DNA of 44,236 bases from Bacteroidota bacterium (GCA_030833525.1 JAURGZ010000015.1:1-44236), one strand, 5' to 3'. Shown: positions 16,701 through 24,945, counted from the stretch's first letter. Numbers and translations are program-made. The notes: generated by a model from the letters alone, not told the origin.

Positions 16701-17908
16701 AGGCCGTAATGGGGAGCACTAAGGTTTATTTTCACCCCCATGCTACCTTGCGGGTGGGAAACCTCGACAGTGCAATAGGAACAGGCTTTTGGGGTGCTCA
16801 AGGGCTTTCAGATAGCACCTCTGGGTTGGCAATCTCTCAAGGTAAGGCAAGGCTGGTTTCTTGCTCATTTGTGGGCCTGGGTTGCAGCCTTTTCGGCCAG
16901 GCAGAGCTGGAGCAACTGACCCTTAAGAACTGCGCCTTTCGAGACAATTTCCTGGGTTTGGAGCACCACGGGGCCGATTTGTTTTTGGAAGCCTGCACCA
17001 TTGAAAACAACCGAAACGGGGTAGAAGTCTTGGATGCTTGGGGTGAACTGCTGCTGCAGAACTGCACCTTTGTTGCCAATCAATTCACCGGGTTCTGTGT
17101 CAACAATTCCAAACCCAATGCGCATCCTTGTTTGCTGGTTTCGAATCGATTTTATGCCAATAAAACAGGGGTGAAACTGGTGTATCAACCTAGTGTTATG
17201 TCCTGCAACACCTTGGCCGAAAATCAAATTGGAGCCGAGGTGGCGCGCTCTTGGATCAGCCTTTCGGGAACCAAATCAGCTTGGTCGAAGCTGCTCAGCA
17301 AGACGGTGGCAGGCGGTGCCAACACCTTTTTTGCTAATACAAGGCATGCCTTATTGATTCAGCAAGTAAAACCATTTTTGGACGGGTACAACAACTTCGT
17401 TCAGAAACAGTCTTGCGGCACCTGTGGTGCTCTATTGGGGGGAATCGTCGACATGGATATGAGCCAATCGTATTGGGTCAATCAAGGCGAAAAATTCAAC
17501 GTCGGTGCCAACTATTTTCAGCCCGTTCAAAGCCAGATTCAGGATTTGGTACAATTTGGATACTACTCGGCTCAAGGGAATTTTACCCCACTTGATTTGC
17601 AGGGTGATCGTCAATCCTTGCTCAACGCGACATGTTATTCCAAGATGGAATGGGTGAAAATGCGCCAATCCATGCAAGAAGGAACTGGAACTGCGTTGGA
17701 TCCCAGTGCTTATCTGCTTATCAGAGAGGGTTTCGTGGAACCCCGATCGGGCTTTGAGGTGGAAACGATTTATTCCCTAAGCGGTCAGGTTGTTTGGCGT
17801 CAATCAAACGCCCCGGTCCAATGGCCCATTGCTTTGGCTCCAGGCGTATACATTATGCACGGAAGGGCCGAAAATCGCCATCTGCGGTATAAAGTGATCG
17901 TTCCATAG
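13760..17908 (+). CDS. Exported multi-domain protein: alpha/beta hydrolase, beta-helix and T9SS-like C-terminus
   Basis: A 1382-residue protein I cannot name. A long signal peptide has its hydrophobic core at residues 27-41 and a likely cleavage near GQGQ. Residues about 325-610 resemble an alpha/beta hydrolase: IVVEGIDFG on an early strand, then VLGASMGG with nucleophile Ser436 (GxSxG-type elbow) and later DSPFLGANIP as in lipases. Residues about 830-1200 are short repetitive strands with Asn/Gly turns typical of a right-handed parallel beta-helix. The last about 60 residues (YSLSGQVVW, LAPGVYIM, YKVIVP) match the type A T9SS sorting domain style. The frame opens at TTG 13634, but ATG 13760 gives the better signal peptide. 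The substrate is unknown; lipid or ester hydrolysis at the cell surface is inferred. Confidence 0.7.
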   Translation: MRTLHFPSAWMGLLADFSPPNPNRIKQLLLLIISVLYPFLGQGQTADFLDEYKGFFKDLPTHTGRLYEATFPQMDPWRFSGGMGDDTLDASRSLELLRIAQCWDPNNQQPYATAFQDSLIQAYLLQGILPLWILDMTYDRLGTDTAVLQKLKLSDSGSSLWAEEPLSRKELLFAAVPASSNLPSSLHSVVIDDRLMLRWGVNTQDSNFILIQGTQERALRYRQAVPLEPGHAADWHFALALQLNQSDDRYSFQSNPWLWGSMQFRLLTQGLLRKVKIPMVDWRDKLKDSTLTQEQWSWFVGPKGQEVQHGAQISIHRSNGSNACLQKPLIVVEGIDFGYADQWSGFRDGKCGSMGYVDLLHGRLWNAELQHWEAWPAIEAAPEALNRFRRAGYDIIYVDFWDGAQDMHLNAEILERVFLKLRDDYCLGPMHVLGASMGGVLAQRALRNLENRGDYLCVASLTAFDSPFLGANIPAAMQAFVSYYQGILPGCHDAVERQLNRPAARQLLALHHDAEMNPHADRLQWMREDSLLGFFPSQPWLFGISSGSWEGRGGRQLKDSFSLLNPGDLMATVHTVNHWKQGIIEAVGPDNKWVKWLLAAIPEAHATLFANGLELEDSQPRQNLVAQLQFTYKKRQIRTAPRQVPSLDHLAGGFHSGMSTLSVNKLLAQVFVQSQVLQPHTCFVPKASAWSLSNINQEVYTDPINRSSNPASPFHRVFAPAINQEHCFFDTSANGNVAWLLVQLNSIEWSPDQVEDTLVVDPTKYRFLSSMHVDSGTYLKLESLSQPLANAQYDSLSKTQVALNAVTGPCPFQRIEVWGRLELGKAEMATLNVHLSQGAVLHVHPGGQLLVTESNLLVHSGSQLVLDSGSLLSLSSGAKLHAMKGSQWDIGQQVLIQAHGPESRIILDGLVRLQGGADWSPELHNGAQVHLRNDSTLNQAFELRASSANSRLIMDQADGEWQVVGDVRIPGKRGLGTWPIQAVMGSTKVYFHPHATLRVGNLDSAIGTGFWGAQGLSDSTSGLAISQGKARLVSCSFVGLGCSLFGQAELEQLTLKNCAFRDNFLGLEHHGADLFLEACTIENNRNGVEVLDAWGELLLQNCTFVANQFTGFCVNNSKPNAHPCLLVSNRFYANKTGVKLVYQPSVMSCNTLAENQIGAEVARSWISLSGTKSAWSKLLSKTVAGGANTFFANTRHALLIQQVKPFLDGYNNFVQKQSCGTCGALLGGIVDMDMSQSYWVNQGEKFNVGANYFQPVQSQIQDLVQFGYYSAQGNFTPLDLQGDRQSLLNATCYSKMEWVKMRQSMQEGTGTALDPSAYLLIREGFVEPRSGFEVETIYSLSGQVVWRQSNAPVQWPIALAPGVYIMHGRAENRHLRYKVIVP

Positions 17909-17938
17909 AATAGCGCAGGTCTTGCCGAGCCGCAGACC

Positions 17939-17946
17939 TACCTTTG
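17939..17946 (+). promoter_or_regulatory. -7 promoter element TACCTTTG for the beta-CASP gene
   Basis: A perfect TAnnTTTG match followed by CACC and then the ATG at 17951. The 4-nt spacing predicts transcription starting at the A of the start codon. It lies in the 42-bp gap after the hydrolase gene and probably drives the nuclease, lpxK and gldH. Confidence 0.65.
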
Positions 17947-17950
17947 CACC

Positions 17951-19363
17951 ATGAAGTTGACCTTTTGGGGTGCGGCTCAGCAAGTTACCGGCAGTAAACA
18001 TTTGTTGGAACTCGAAGACGGCACGACGGTATTGATCGATTGTGGATTGGATTACGAAGACAAAAAGAACTTCGATCTGAACAATTCCCGTTTTCCTTTT
18101 GACCCTGAGAGCATTGATTTATTGATCCTCACCCACGCCCACATTGACCATTCGGGTAACATACCTAATTTGATCAAGCAGGGATTTGAGGGCACCATCG
18201 TTTGCACAACGCCGACCTTGGAGTTGAGTGATTTCTTGTTGCACGATAGCTTGAACATTCAGCGCATGGAGATTCAGCGCAAACGCAAGAAGTTTTCCAA
18301 GAACAAGAAAGGCAAACGCTATCAAGAGGCAGTCCCAACGCCTTTGTATTCAGCCAAACACATCATGCAAATGCTGGACTTGGTAGAGACCGTTGATTTT
18401 GGCGAAAAGCTCAAGTTTAACGATCATTTGAGCCTGCAATTTTACCCGGCGGGCCACATTTTGGGGGCGGCTAGCGTGGTCTTGGAAGTCAAGGAAAATG
18501 GGGAAACCAAGCGCATTGGTTTTACCGGTGATTTGGGCAATAAAAACTCAAAATTGGTACCCGACCCAACGCCCATGCCCAAATTGAAGTACTTGGTTTC
18601 AGAGAGTACCTATGGCGGTCGTCGCCACGAACAGGTATCCAACAAAGCTGAGGAAATCATGCTGCGGGAAATCCAAGAAACCTGCGTAGAAAACGGCGGC
18701 AAACTCGTGGTACCCGCCTTCTCGGTGGGCCGAACACAGGCTATCTTGTTTACCCTTCATCAGTTGTTTAGGGACGGGAAATTGCCCAACATCAAAATAT
18801 TCACCGATAGCCCCTTGGCCATCAAAAGCACCAAGGTTTACCAATACAGCTTGGCTTACTTGAACGAAGAGGCCAAGGCTTTTCATGCCAAATACGGTTC
18901 TTTGTTTGATTTTGACAACCTGTATGTGATTCAAGATGAGAAGGAAAGTGAGGTGTTGTCAGAAATACCCGAGCCATGCGTCATCATTTCGGCAGCCGGT
19001 ATGGTAGAGGGCGGTCGCATTCAGATGCACGTCAAGAACAACATTGGGGGAGAGAACAACACCGTGTTGATTGCTGGATTTTGTGCCGAGGGTACCCTGG
19101 GCCATCGGTTGCTATCGGGTCAGGATTTTGTTGAAATCAACCACAAACCTCGGGCCGTGCGTGCTGCGGTTCGCAAAACCGATGCCTTCTCTGCGCACCC
19201 GGATCACGATCAACTGCTGGACTATTTCAAGGCTTGCGACGAGGGTGAATTGGAAGAGATTTTTTTGGTGCACGGAGATCCCTTGCAAATGGAAATACTG
19301 GCCCGCGACGTACGCCATTGTTCCGTGCATACGCCCAAACCCGGCGATTCCTTTACTTTGTAA
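17951..19363 (+). CDS. MBL-fold beta-CASP (CPSF73-like) RNA-processing hydrolase
   Basis: A 470-residue metallo-beta-lactamase-fold protein of the beta-CASP/RNA-specificity class. The metal-binding motif HAHIDH lies near residues 61-66, with further ligands in GHILGAAS and GFTGDLG. SVGRTQ and a late SAHPDHDQL segment mark the beta-CASP and C-terminal motifs. Such proteins act as endo- or exoribonucleases on RNA. A Lys/Arg-rich insertion near residues 112-124 may bind nucleic acid. It starts a compact unit with lpxK (5-bp gap) and gldH. The RNA targets are unknown. Confidence 0.88.
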   Translation: MKLTFWGAAQQVTGSKHLLELEDGTTVLIDCGLDYEDKKNFDLNNSRFPFDPESIDLLILTHAHIDHSGNIPNLIKQGFEGTIVCTTPTLELSDFLLHDSLNIQRMEIQRKRKKFSKNKKGKRYQEAVPTPLYSAKHIMQMLDLVETVDFGEKLKFNDHLSLQFYPAGHILGAASVVLEVKENGETKRIGFTGDLGNKNSKLVPDPTPMPKLKYLVSESTYGGRRHEQVSNKAEEIMLREIQETCVENGGKLVVPAFSVGRTQAILFTLHQLFRDGKLPNIKIFTDSPLAIKSTKVYQYSLAYLNEEAKAFHAKYGSLFDFDNLYVIQDEKESEVLSEIPEPCVIISAAGMVEGGRIQMHVKNNIGGENNTVLIAGFCAEGTLGHRLLSGQDFVEINHKPRAVRAAVRKTDAFSAHPDHDQLLDYFKACDEGELEEIFLVHGDPLQMEILARDVRHCSVHTPKPGDSFTL

Positions 19364-19368
19364 GTAAG

Positions 19369-20391
19369 GTGCCACAAGTTTCATTGCTGTTTTCAACCCT
19401 GAGGCGGGTGCTTCTTAGCCCGTTTTCCTGGCTCTACGGGGCTGTGGCTGATTTTCGCCGTGCGATTTACAATCAACTCAACCTGCGCACTCCTTCACCG
19501 ATTCCTGCTTGGGTAGTGGGCAATTTGCACATGGGCGGCACAGGTAAAACCCCCATGGTTCTATTTCTGTTGGATCTGTTGAAGGATCAAAATCCAGCGG
19601 TATTGAGCCGCGGATACGGCCGCAGCACCAAAGGCTTTTTGGCCGTGGGTCCATATAGCGAATCCGGTCAGGTGGGTGATGAGCCATTGGAAATATACAG
19701 CGCTAGCCAACGACCCGTCTTCGTGTGCGAGAAGCGCTTGGCTGGATTGCATGGCTTGATGAACGCAACGCCCGAATCACAATTGGCGCTGCTGGACGAT
19801 GGTTTTCAACACCTGCCTTTGCAGGCTACAGGCTATTTGCTCTTGAGTCCTTTTCAAGATCCCTTTTGGAAACAAGCGGTATTTCCAGGCGGAAAGCTCA
19901 GGGAAAGCATCGAAGCGGCTCAAGAAGCTCAAGCGATATTCATTACCAAGTGTCCGGCTGATTTGACCCAAGAACAGGCTCAAGGGCATGTAGAACCCAT
20001 GCGGGAACTTGGCAAACCCGTGTTTTTTTTCCACTATTCGGTTTCAGAACCCGCTCCAATTTGGGATTCTCAGCCCTTTCAAACCCAAGAGCCCACCTTT
20101 ATCTATAGCGGCATCGCCCAGCAAGAGAATTGGGCGCCCGATTGTTGGAATGTTCAAGGTTCCTGGATTCGCAAAGACCACGCCCCGCTTGGTCCCGATG
20201 AATGGGAAGAGTTGCTGAGTCGCGTTTATAAGAGCGGAGCCAAGCAACTGGTCATGACCCGCAAAGACGCCGTAAAACTGCCCAAAATCCAATCTAAAAA
20301 CCTGAAAGTTGACCTCTATGTTGTACACAGCGAGGCCAAATTGCTGTTTCAACAGCACGAGGCATTGAAATCGCTAATTTTGGCGAGTTGA
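19369..20391 (+). CDS. lpxK: Tetraacyldisaccharide 4'-kinase LpxK
   Basis: LpxK phosphorylates the 4' position of the lipid A disaccharide precursor at the inner face of the inner membrane. The protein shows GNLHMGGTGKTP, the characteristic LpxK P-loop, then SRGYGR, DEPLE and LLDDGFQH in the family order. The open frame begins at 19318 inside the upstream gene. I chose GTG 19369, 5 bp after the upstream stop, which gives 340 residues and an N-terminal hydrophobic anchor (SPFSWLYG). An alternative is the TTG at 19384. Its stop overlaps the gldH start. Confidence 0.92.
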   Translation: MPQVSLLFSTLRRVLLSPFSWLYGAVADFRRAIYNQLNLRTPSPIPAWVVGNLHMGGTGKTPMVLFLLDLLKDQNPAVLSRGYGRSTKGFLAVGPYSESGQVGDEPLEIYSASQRPVFVCEKRLAGLHGLMNATPESQLALLDDGFQHLPLQATGYLLLSPFQDPFWKQAVFPGGKLRESIEAAQEAQAIFITKCPADLTQEQAQGHVEPMRELGKPVFFFHYSVSEPAPIWDSQPFQTQEPTFIYSGIAQQENWAPDCWNVQGSWIRKDHAPLGPDEWEELLSRVYKSGAKQLVMTRKDAVKLPKIQSKNLKVDLYVVHSEAKLLFQQHEALKSLILAS

Positions 20392-20885
20392 TTCGCAACC
20401 TAACATACAAGCTGCGCCACACCGGGCTACTGATCCTAACCCTGGGGTTGTGGGTTTGGGCCTGCTCCCCCTCCAAAAACATTGTCGACGAGCAATTTAA
20501 CTCCATCGATGAATCCGGTTGGGCCTGGGATAGTGTGACCGAGTTTCAATTCAACATTGAGGATACCAGCACCTACTACCTCTTGAGTTGCGGCTTGCGC
20601 ATTCGCAGCAATTACACCTACAGCAACATATGGCTCTTGTACGAGCTCGAAGGGCCCGGTTTGCAGCAGCAAAATCAGTTTGAAATCGAGCTCAGCGACC
20701 AAACCGGTCGTTGGAAAGGGCAGGGAAAATCCAACCTCATCACCTTCCTACAACCTTTTTTGGATCGCATCGCCTTCAAGGCCGGCACCTACACCCTGCG
20801 CATTAAGCAAAACATGCGCGATGAACAGCTCAAAGGCGTGAGCGACGTGGGCTTCCAATTGGTGCGTGGCAAACCCATTCTCTAA
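20388..20885 (+). CDS. gldH: Gliding motility lipoprotein GldH
   Basis: GldH is a lipoprotein required for gliding in Flavobacterium johnsoniae and found broadly in Bacteroidota. The 165-residue product has a signal with lipobox VWAC and lipidated Cys26, then the family body: an early FNS segment, SCGLRIRSNYTYSNIWLLY around residues 66-84, and a C-terminal YTLRIKQNMRDEQLKGVSDVGF region. No in-frame ATG lies near the N-terminus. The TTG at 20388 overlaps the lpxK stop (TTGA), so translation is probably coupled. It supports gliding or T9SS-linked surface biology, in line with the SprB-like gene at 40076. Confidence 0.88.
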   Translation: MIRNLTYKLRHTGLLILTLGLWVWACSPSKNIVDEQFNSIDESGWAWDSVTEFQFNIEDTSTYYLLSCGLRIRSNYTYSNIWLLYELEGPGLQQQNQFEIELSDQTGRWKGQGKSNLITFLQPFLDRIAFKAGTYTLRIKQNMRDEQLKGVSDVGFQLVRGKPIL

Positions 20886-20898
20886 TTTTTTTTGGGAG

Positions 20899-20915
20899 GA
20901 TGCAACAGTTGCATC
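20899..20915. repeat. 17-bp perfect dyad between gldH and asnS
   Basis: GATGCAAC-A-GTTGCATC, two 8-bp arms around one base, in the 51-bp gap between the convergent genes gldH and asnS. A T run precedes it on the plus strand, but none follows it on either strand, so it is not a textbook terminator. It could fold as a 7-bp stem with a CAG loop. Confidence 0.6.
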
Positions 20916-20936
20916 TGCCGGGGAAAGTCAACCCCA

Positions 20937-22463
20937 TTAGGGGGTCAAGCGGCCGTACATGCGTGGGAATGGAATGCTTTCACGTACGTGTTTCAACTTG
21001 CAGACCCAGGTAACCATGCGCTCCAGTCCCAAGCCAAACCCAGAGTGAGGCGCCGAACCATAGCGACGCAAGTCAAGGTACCATTCGAAGGCTTCCATGG
21101 GCAACTGGTGCTCCTGGATTTTGCCGATGAGCATGTCAACATCAGTCTCACGCTCGCCACCGCCTACGATTTCTCCATACCCTTCAGGAGCTAATACGTC
21201 TACACCTCGAGCAAAACGGGTGTCTTCGGGGTTTCGTTTCAAATAGAAAGCTTTGACCTCGTGGGGCCAATCGTATACCATGACGGGACGGTCGAACAAT
21301 CGGGTCAAAACGGTTTCATCGCTGCCGCCAAAGTCGTTGCCGTATTCGAAGGTTCGGGCGCTGTTGATCCACTGAGGAATGTTACGCAAGTCTTCTTCCA
21401 AATCTGACTTCAGCTGCTTGAGTTCAATCACCTTGCTTTGGAAGAAGTTCATCTGTCCTTTTTTCAAACCGGGCTCCTTTAACTGTTCTTCTTTTTCAGC
21501 GATTTGGGTCTCAATTTGAGCCAATTCTGCCTGTTTGGCAGCCAGTTCTTCCTCCAACGAAGCAATGCTATTCACGCCATTGACGTTCTCTTCCCCTTTG
21601 ATGATGCGCACGGCTTGATCGTAGGTCATGCGAGGGAAAGCCCCCAAACTGCTTTCCAAAACCGCTGTATCGCGGCCAATGGTTTTGAGTTCTTCGCGGC
21701 AGTTGGCTAGCACGTCTTTGACTACGGCTTGCAACATGCCTTCGATGCAGTCCATGTTTTGGAAGATATCGTAGAAGGCCATTTCGGGCTCAATCATCCA
21801 AAACTCAGACAGGTGTCGGCGGGTTTTGGATTTCTCTGCGCGAAACGTGGGGCCAAAGGTGTAAATCTTGCCCATGGCCATGGCCATAGCCTCTCCGTAC
21901 AACTGGCCGCTTTGGCTCAAGTAGGCGGGATCGCCGTAGAAGTCGGTTTCGAATAAAGTACTGGTACCCTCGCAAGCATTCCCGGTGAAAATGGGGGCGT
22001 CCATTTGCACGAATCCTTGCTCTTGGAAATACTTGTGAATGGAGAAAATGATGGTGTTGCGAATGCGCATGATGGCCCATTGGCGGGTGCTGCGCAGCCA
22101 CAAATGGCGCTGGTCCATCAAGAATTCAATCCCGTGTTCTTTCTTGGAAATGGGGTAATTATCGCTAGCTCCAACGGTGGTCAAAGCAGTAACCTGCACC
22201 TCTACGCCACCGACCTGTTTCTCGTCAGCCAATACGGTACCTTCGAGAATTACGCTGCACTCCAAGCTCAGTTTGGTGGCCTCGGCTAACGCCTCGGCCC
22301 CAGCACTCTCTTCGGTCACCACACACTGGCAATACCCACTGCCATCCCGCACAATCACAAAGGCAATGCCCTTGCCCTCGCGCTTATTCGAAACCCATCC
22401 TTTGAGTTCAACGGTTTGACCAATGTGCTGGGAGAGGGATTCAATGCGTACGCTAGTTTTCAT
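20937..22463 (-). CDS. asnS: Asparaginyl-tRNA synthetase with coiled-coil insertion
   Basis: AsnRS charges tRNA-Asn. The 508-residue protein has an N-terminal OB-fold anticodon-binding domain (about 1-105) and the class II core with motif 2 TFGPTFRAEKSKTRRHLSEF (202-221) and motif 3 GFGLGLERM near the C-terminus. Many bacterial AsnRS are about 460 residues; the extra length lies at about 292-372, with a Glu/Lys/Gln-rich coiled coil at 302-362. Bacteroidota enzymes often carry an insert here, so it is probably lineage-typical. The gene is divergent from rpoN and I see no -7 element close to its ATG. Confidence 0.96.
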   Translation of the reverse strand: MKTSVRIESLSQHIGQTVELKGWVSNKREGKGIAFVIVRDGSGYCQCVVTEESAGAEALAEATKLSLECSVILEGTVLADEKQVGGVEVQVTALTTVGASDNYPISKKEHGIEFLMDQRHLWLRSTRQWAIMRIRNTIIFSIHKYFQEQGFVQMDAPIFTGNACEGTSTLFETDFYGDPAYLSQSGQLYGEAMAMAMGKIYTFGPTFRAEKSKTRRHLSEFWMIEPEMAFYDIFQNMDCIEGMLQAVVKDVLANCREELKTIGRDTAVLESSLGAFPRMTYDQAVRIIKGEENVNGVNSIASLEEELAAKQAELAQIETQIAEKEEQLKEPGLKKGQMNFFQSKVIELKQLKSDLEEDLRNIPQWINSARTFEYGNDFGGSDETVLTRLFDRPVMVYDWPHEVKAFYLKRNPEDTRFARGVDVLAPEGYGEIVGGGERETDVDMLIGKIQEHQLPMEAFEWYLDLRRYGSAPHSGFGLGLERMVTWVCKLKHVRESIPFPRMYGRLTP

Positions 22464-22516
22464 GAGGTTTTATAGGGGCTTTTGGGAAACGGAATGGTTA
22501 TTGCGTTGGGCCGATG

Positions 22517-22524
22517 TAACTTTG
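22517..22524 (+). promoter_or_regulatory. -7 promoter element TAACTTTG for rpoN
   Basis: A perfect TAnnTTTG match 53 nt before the rpoN ATG. Unlike most elements in this window it allows a real 5' leader, and that leader carries a Shine-Dalgarno site. Confidence 0.5.
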
Positions 22525-22563
22525 TTAGGCTGCAAAGATAATCCCTTGCGGCCGGAACTTACA

Positions 22564-22570
22564 GAGGAGG
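22564..22570 (+). promoter_or_regulatory. Shine-Dalgarno site GAGGAGG of rpoN
   Basis: GAGGAGG sits 7 nt before the rpoN ATG at 22578. Strong Shine-Dalgarno sites are rare in this window, so this one fixes the start and contrasts with the leaderless-type genes. Confidence 0.8.
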
Positions 22571-22577
22571 TATAGCC

Positions 22578-24038
22578 ATGAAATTCAGCCAAGATCTTCA
22601 ACAAAAGTTGCTCCAGAAACTGAGCCCCCAGCAGATTCAATTCATCAAGCTGCTGCAGCTCAACACCCTGGACTTCGAAGAAAAACTCGATCAGGAAATG
22701 CTGGAGAATCCGGCCTTGGAGAAGTCAGAAAGCGAAGAAGTTCGCGCAGATGACGAGCGGGGTGAAAGCGATGAATGGGATGAGGATTATCAGCGCGACC
22801 TGGACGTCGATGAGTTGATTCGAGCCAGCGGCGGTGACGACGACGAGTACTCTACCTTTCGCATGGGCGAAGATTATCGCAACGAAGACCAAACCGAAAT
22901 GCCCATTCGGGCCGAATCGTCTTTTCAAGATTTCTTGGTCGAACAAGCCCGGGCCACCTTCCAGAACGACTTTGATCTGATGTTGGGCCTTCACCTGATT
23001 AACTCCATAGACGAAGACGGTTATTTGCGCCGAGAACTGCGCAGCATTGCCAATGACTTGGCCTTCAACGAGAACATTCAGACCAGCGAAGACCACTTGG
23101 AGCGTCTGCTGATCAAGATTCAAAATTTTGACCCCGCTGGCATTGGGGCCCGCGATCTGCAAGAGTGCTTGCTGCTGCAATTGTACAAAAAGGATTACGG
23201 CGATAACCCTGCCATTTCCTTGGCTGAGACCATACTTTCTGATCACATGGAGGCCTTTGGAAAGCGCCACTATGATAAAATCATGAAGTCGCTCAAGGTT
23301 ACCGATGAGGAGCTGAAAGCGGCCATTGCTGAAATCACCCGCCTGAACCCCAAGCCCGGTGATTTGGGTATGAGCAACCAGAAAACCCAGTACATCATTC
23401 CCGATTTTACGGTCATCAACGAAGGGGGGCAGTTGCAGGTTCGATTGAACAGCCGCAATACACCTGAACTGCGTTTGAGCCATACTTACACCGAAACGTT
23501 GAAGGCCTATGATGAGTCCAAAACCAAGGAGAAGCATCTCAAAGAGGCCGTTCAGTACATCAAGCAAAAGGTCGATGGTGCTCGCTGGTTCATTGATTCG
23601 GTCAAGCAACGCCAAATCACCTTGACCCATACCATGGAGGCGATTGTACGCCGTCAGCGTGAGTTTTTCCTAGAAGGCGATGAAACCTACTTGAAGCCCA
23701 TGATTCTGAAAGACATTGCCACTGAAATCAGCATGGATATTTCGACGGTTTCCCGCGTGGCCAACAGCAAATACGTAGAAACCGAGTTTGGTATTTTTCC
23801 CTTGAAGTTCTTCTTCTCTGAGGGCATTACGGGCGAAGACGGGGAAGAAATTAGCAACCGCGAAATCAAGAAAATCCTGTCTGAAGCCATCGCGGCCGAA
23901 GACAAACGCAAACCCCTTACCGACGAGGCCTTGATGGTTCTGTTGAAAGAAAAAGGCTATGGAATTGCACGCCGTACGGTGGCCAAATACCGTGAACAAC
24001 TGAATATTCCCGTTGCGCGCCTCAGGAAAGAACTCTAA
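22578..24038 (+). CDS. rpoN: RNA polymerase sigma-54 factor RpoN
   Basis: Sigma-54 directs RNA polymerase to -24/-12 promoters that need AAA+ activators. The 486-residue product has the Gln/Leu-rich N-terminal activator region (QQKLLQKLSPQQIQFIKLLQL), an acidic linker (about residues 45-100), the core-binding domain, and the DNA-binding part ending in the RpoN box ARRTVAKYRE near residue 465. The length is normal. I saw no -24/-12 consensus in this window, so its targets are elsewhere or degenerate. Confidence 0.96.
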   Translation: MKFSQDLQQKLLQKLSPQQIQFIKLLQLNTLDFEEKLDQEMLENPALEKSESEEVRADDERGESDEWDEDYQRDLDVDELIRASGGDDDEYSTFRMGEDYRNEDQTEMPIRAESSFQDFLVEQARATFQNDFDLMLGLHLINSIDEDGYLRRELRSIANDLAFNENIQTSEDHLERLLIKIQNFDPAGIGARDLQECLLLQLYKKDYGDNPAISLAETILSDHMEAFGKRHYDKIMKSLKVTDEELKAAIAEITRLNPKPGDLGMSNQKTQYIIPDFTVINEGGQLQVRLNSRNTPELRLSHTYTETLKAYDESKTKEKHLKEAVQYIKQKVDGARWFIDSVKQRQITLTHTMEAIVRRQREFFLEGDETYLKPMILKDIATEISMDISTVSRVANSKYVETEFGIFPLKFFFSEGITGEDGEEISNREIKKILSEAIAAEDKRKPLTDEALMVLLKEKGYGIARRTVAKYREQLNIPVARLRKEL

Positions 24039-24041
24039 GGC

Positions 24042-24094
24042 TTAGGCTGGCGAACGCCCCATCAAAGACCATGCATTCAGACGCCGCAGCCTAA
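24042..24094. repeat. Inverted repeat after rpoN
   Basis: TTAGGCTG at 24042-24049 is the exact reverse complement of CAGCCTAA at 24087-24094, and GCG/CGC could extend the stem past a 2-nt bulge. A smaller hairpin CCTAA-TTGTG-TTAGG (24090-24104) overlaps and would compete. There is no T run. It could be a 3' structural element between the convergent genes rpoN and crotonase. Confidence 0.45.
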
Positions 24095-24144
24095 TTGTGT
24101 TAGGTTAGTCTGTAGTTAAACCTATTTCGGGCTGTTGGAAACGA

Positions 24145-24942
24145 TCAATAACAGCGGTAGGTAGACTGCCGCTCGAATTCGGCTTTGCGTTTTTCCATAA
24201 ACGCCGTGGTTCCTTCCTTGAAGTCATCGGTTTCAAAGGCTTCACCAAATTCGTAAATCTCGCGCTGCATGCCGTTGACGTTGGGTTGAAAATAATCATT
24301 GACGCACTTGAGCACCTTGTGCACTGCGCTGGGGCTTTTGGGTTTTACCTTGGCCAATATTTCCATGGCTTTGTCCAACAGGTTTTCCTGCTCGACTACG
24401 TAGTTGACCAAGCCCAGCTGCAAAGCCGTTTGGGCGTCAATGGCATCTCCGGTAACCAAGAGTTCCAAGGCCTTTCCTTTGCCCACCAACTGAATCAAAC
24501 GCTGGGTGCCGCCGTATCCTGGAGGAACCCCCAAGTTCACCTCGGGCTGACCGAATTTGGCGTTGGTCGAGGCCACGCGCAGGTGGCAGGCCATGGCTAG
24601 TTCGCATCCGCCGCCGAGCGCAAAACCGTTTACTGCGGCAATGACCACTTTGCTGCCCTCTTCAATGGAGTTCATAACCTCGTGACCGTCAGCACTCATG
24701 CGCGTTCCCTCATCGTTGTTGAAGTGGGCAAATTCAGAAATGTCTGCGCCGGCTGCGAATGCCTTGGGGCCGCTACCGGTTAGAATCATGCCGTGAATTT
24801 CGGGGTCTGATTGACCGCAATTGACCGCGTGCTTGATCTCTTGCAAGGTGGCAATGGTCAATGCGTTGAGTTTAGTCTCGCGGTTGATGGTGATGATCAA
24901 CACGCCCTCTTTCTTCTCGGTGAGTATGTTTTGGTATTCCAT
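24145..24942 (-). CDS. Enoyl-CoA hydratase/isomerase (crotonase) family protein
   Basis: A 265-residue crotonase-fold enzyme. Both hydratase acid/base residues are present: Glu114 in ALGGGCELAMA and Glu134 in FGQPEVNLGVPPGYGGTQ. The oxyanion-hole segment AFAAGADISEF is at 61-71. This supports true enoyl-CoA hydratase activity on short-chain substrates such as crotonyl-CoA in fatty-acid or branched-chain degradation. It lies 3 bp after the stand-alone B12-binding gene, which suggests a joint role in acyl-CoA rearrangement or propionate/branched-chain metabolism, although no mutase or dehydrogenase is adjacent. Confidence 0.9.
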   Translation of the reverse strand: MEYQNILTEKKEGVLIITINRETKLNALTIATLQEIKHAVNCGQSDPEIHGMILTGSGPKAFAAGADISEFAHFNNDEGTRMSADGHEVMNSIEEGSKVVIAAVNGFALGGGCELAMACHLRVASTNAKFGQPEVNLGVPPGYGGTQRLIQLVGKGKALELLVTGDAIDAQTALQLGLVNYVVEQENLLDKAMEILAKVKPKSPSAVHKVLKCVNDYFQPNVNGMQREIYEFGEAFETDDFKEGTTAFMEKRKAEFERQSTYRCY

Positions 24943-24945
24943 GGC

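Noticed and set aside
22464-22577. Sigma-54 promoter (-24/-12) near rpoN or elsewhere in the window
   Set aside because: No TGGCAC-N5-TTGC match was found by reading; only -7-type elements are visible.
22725-23630. A 301-codon minus-strand open frame inside rpoN
   Set aside because: RpoN motifs run through the whole plus-strand frame; the antisense frame has no recognisable domain or start signal.
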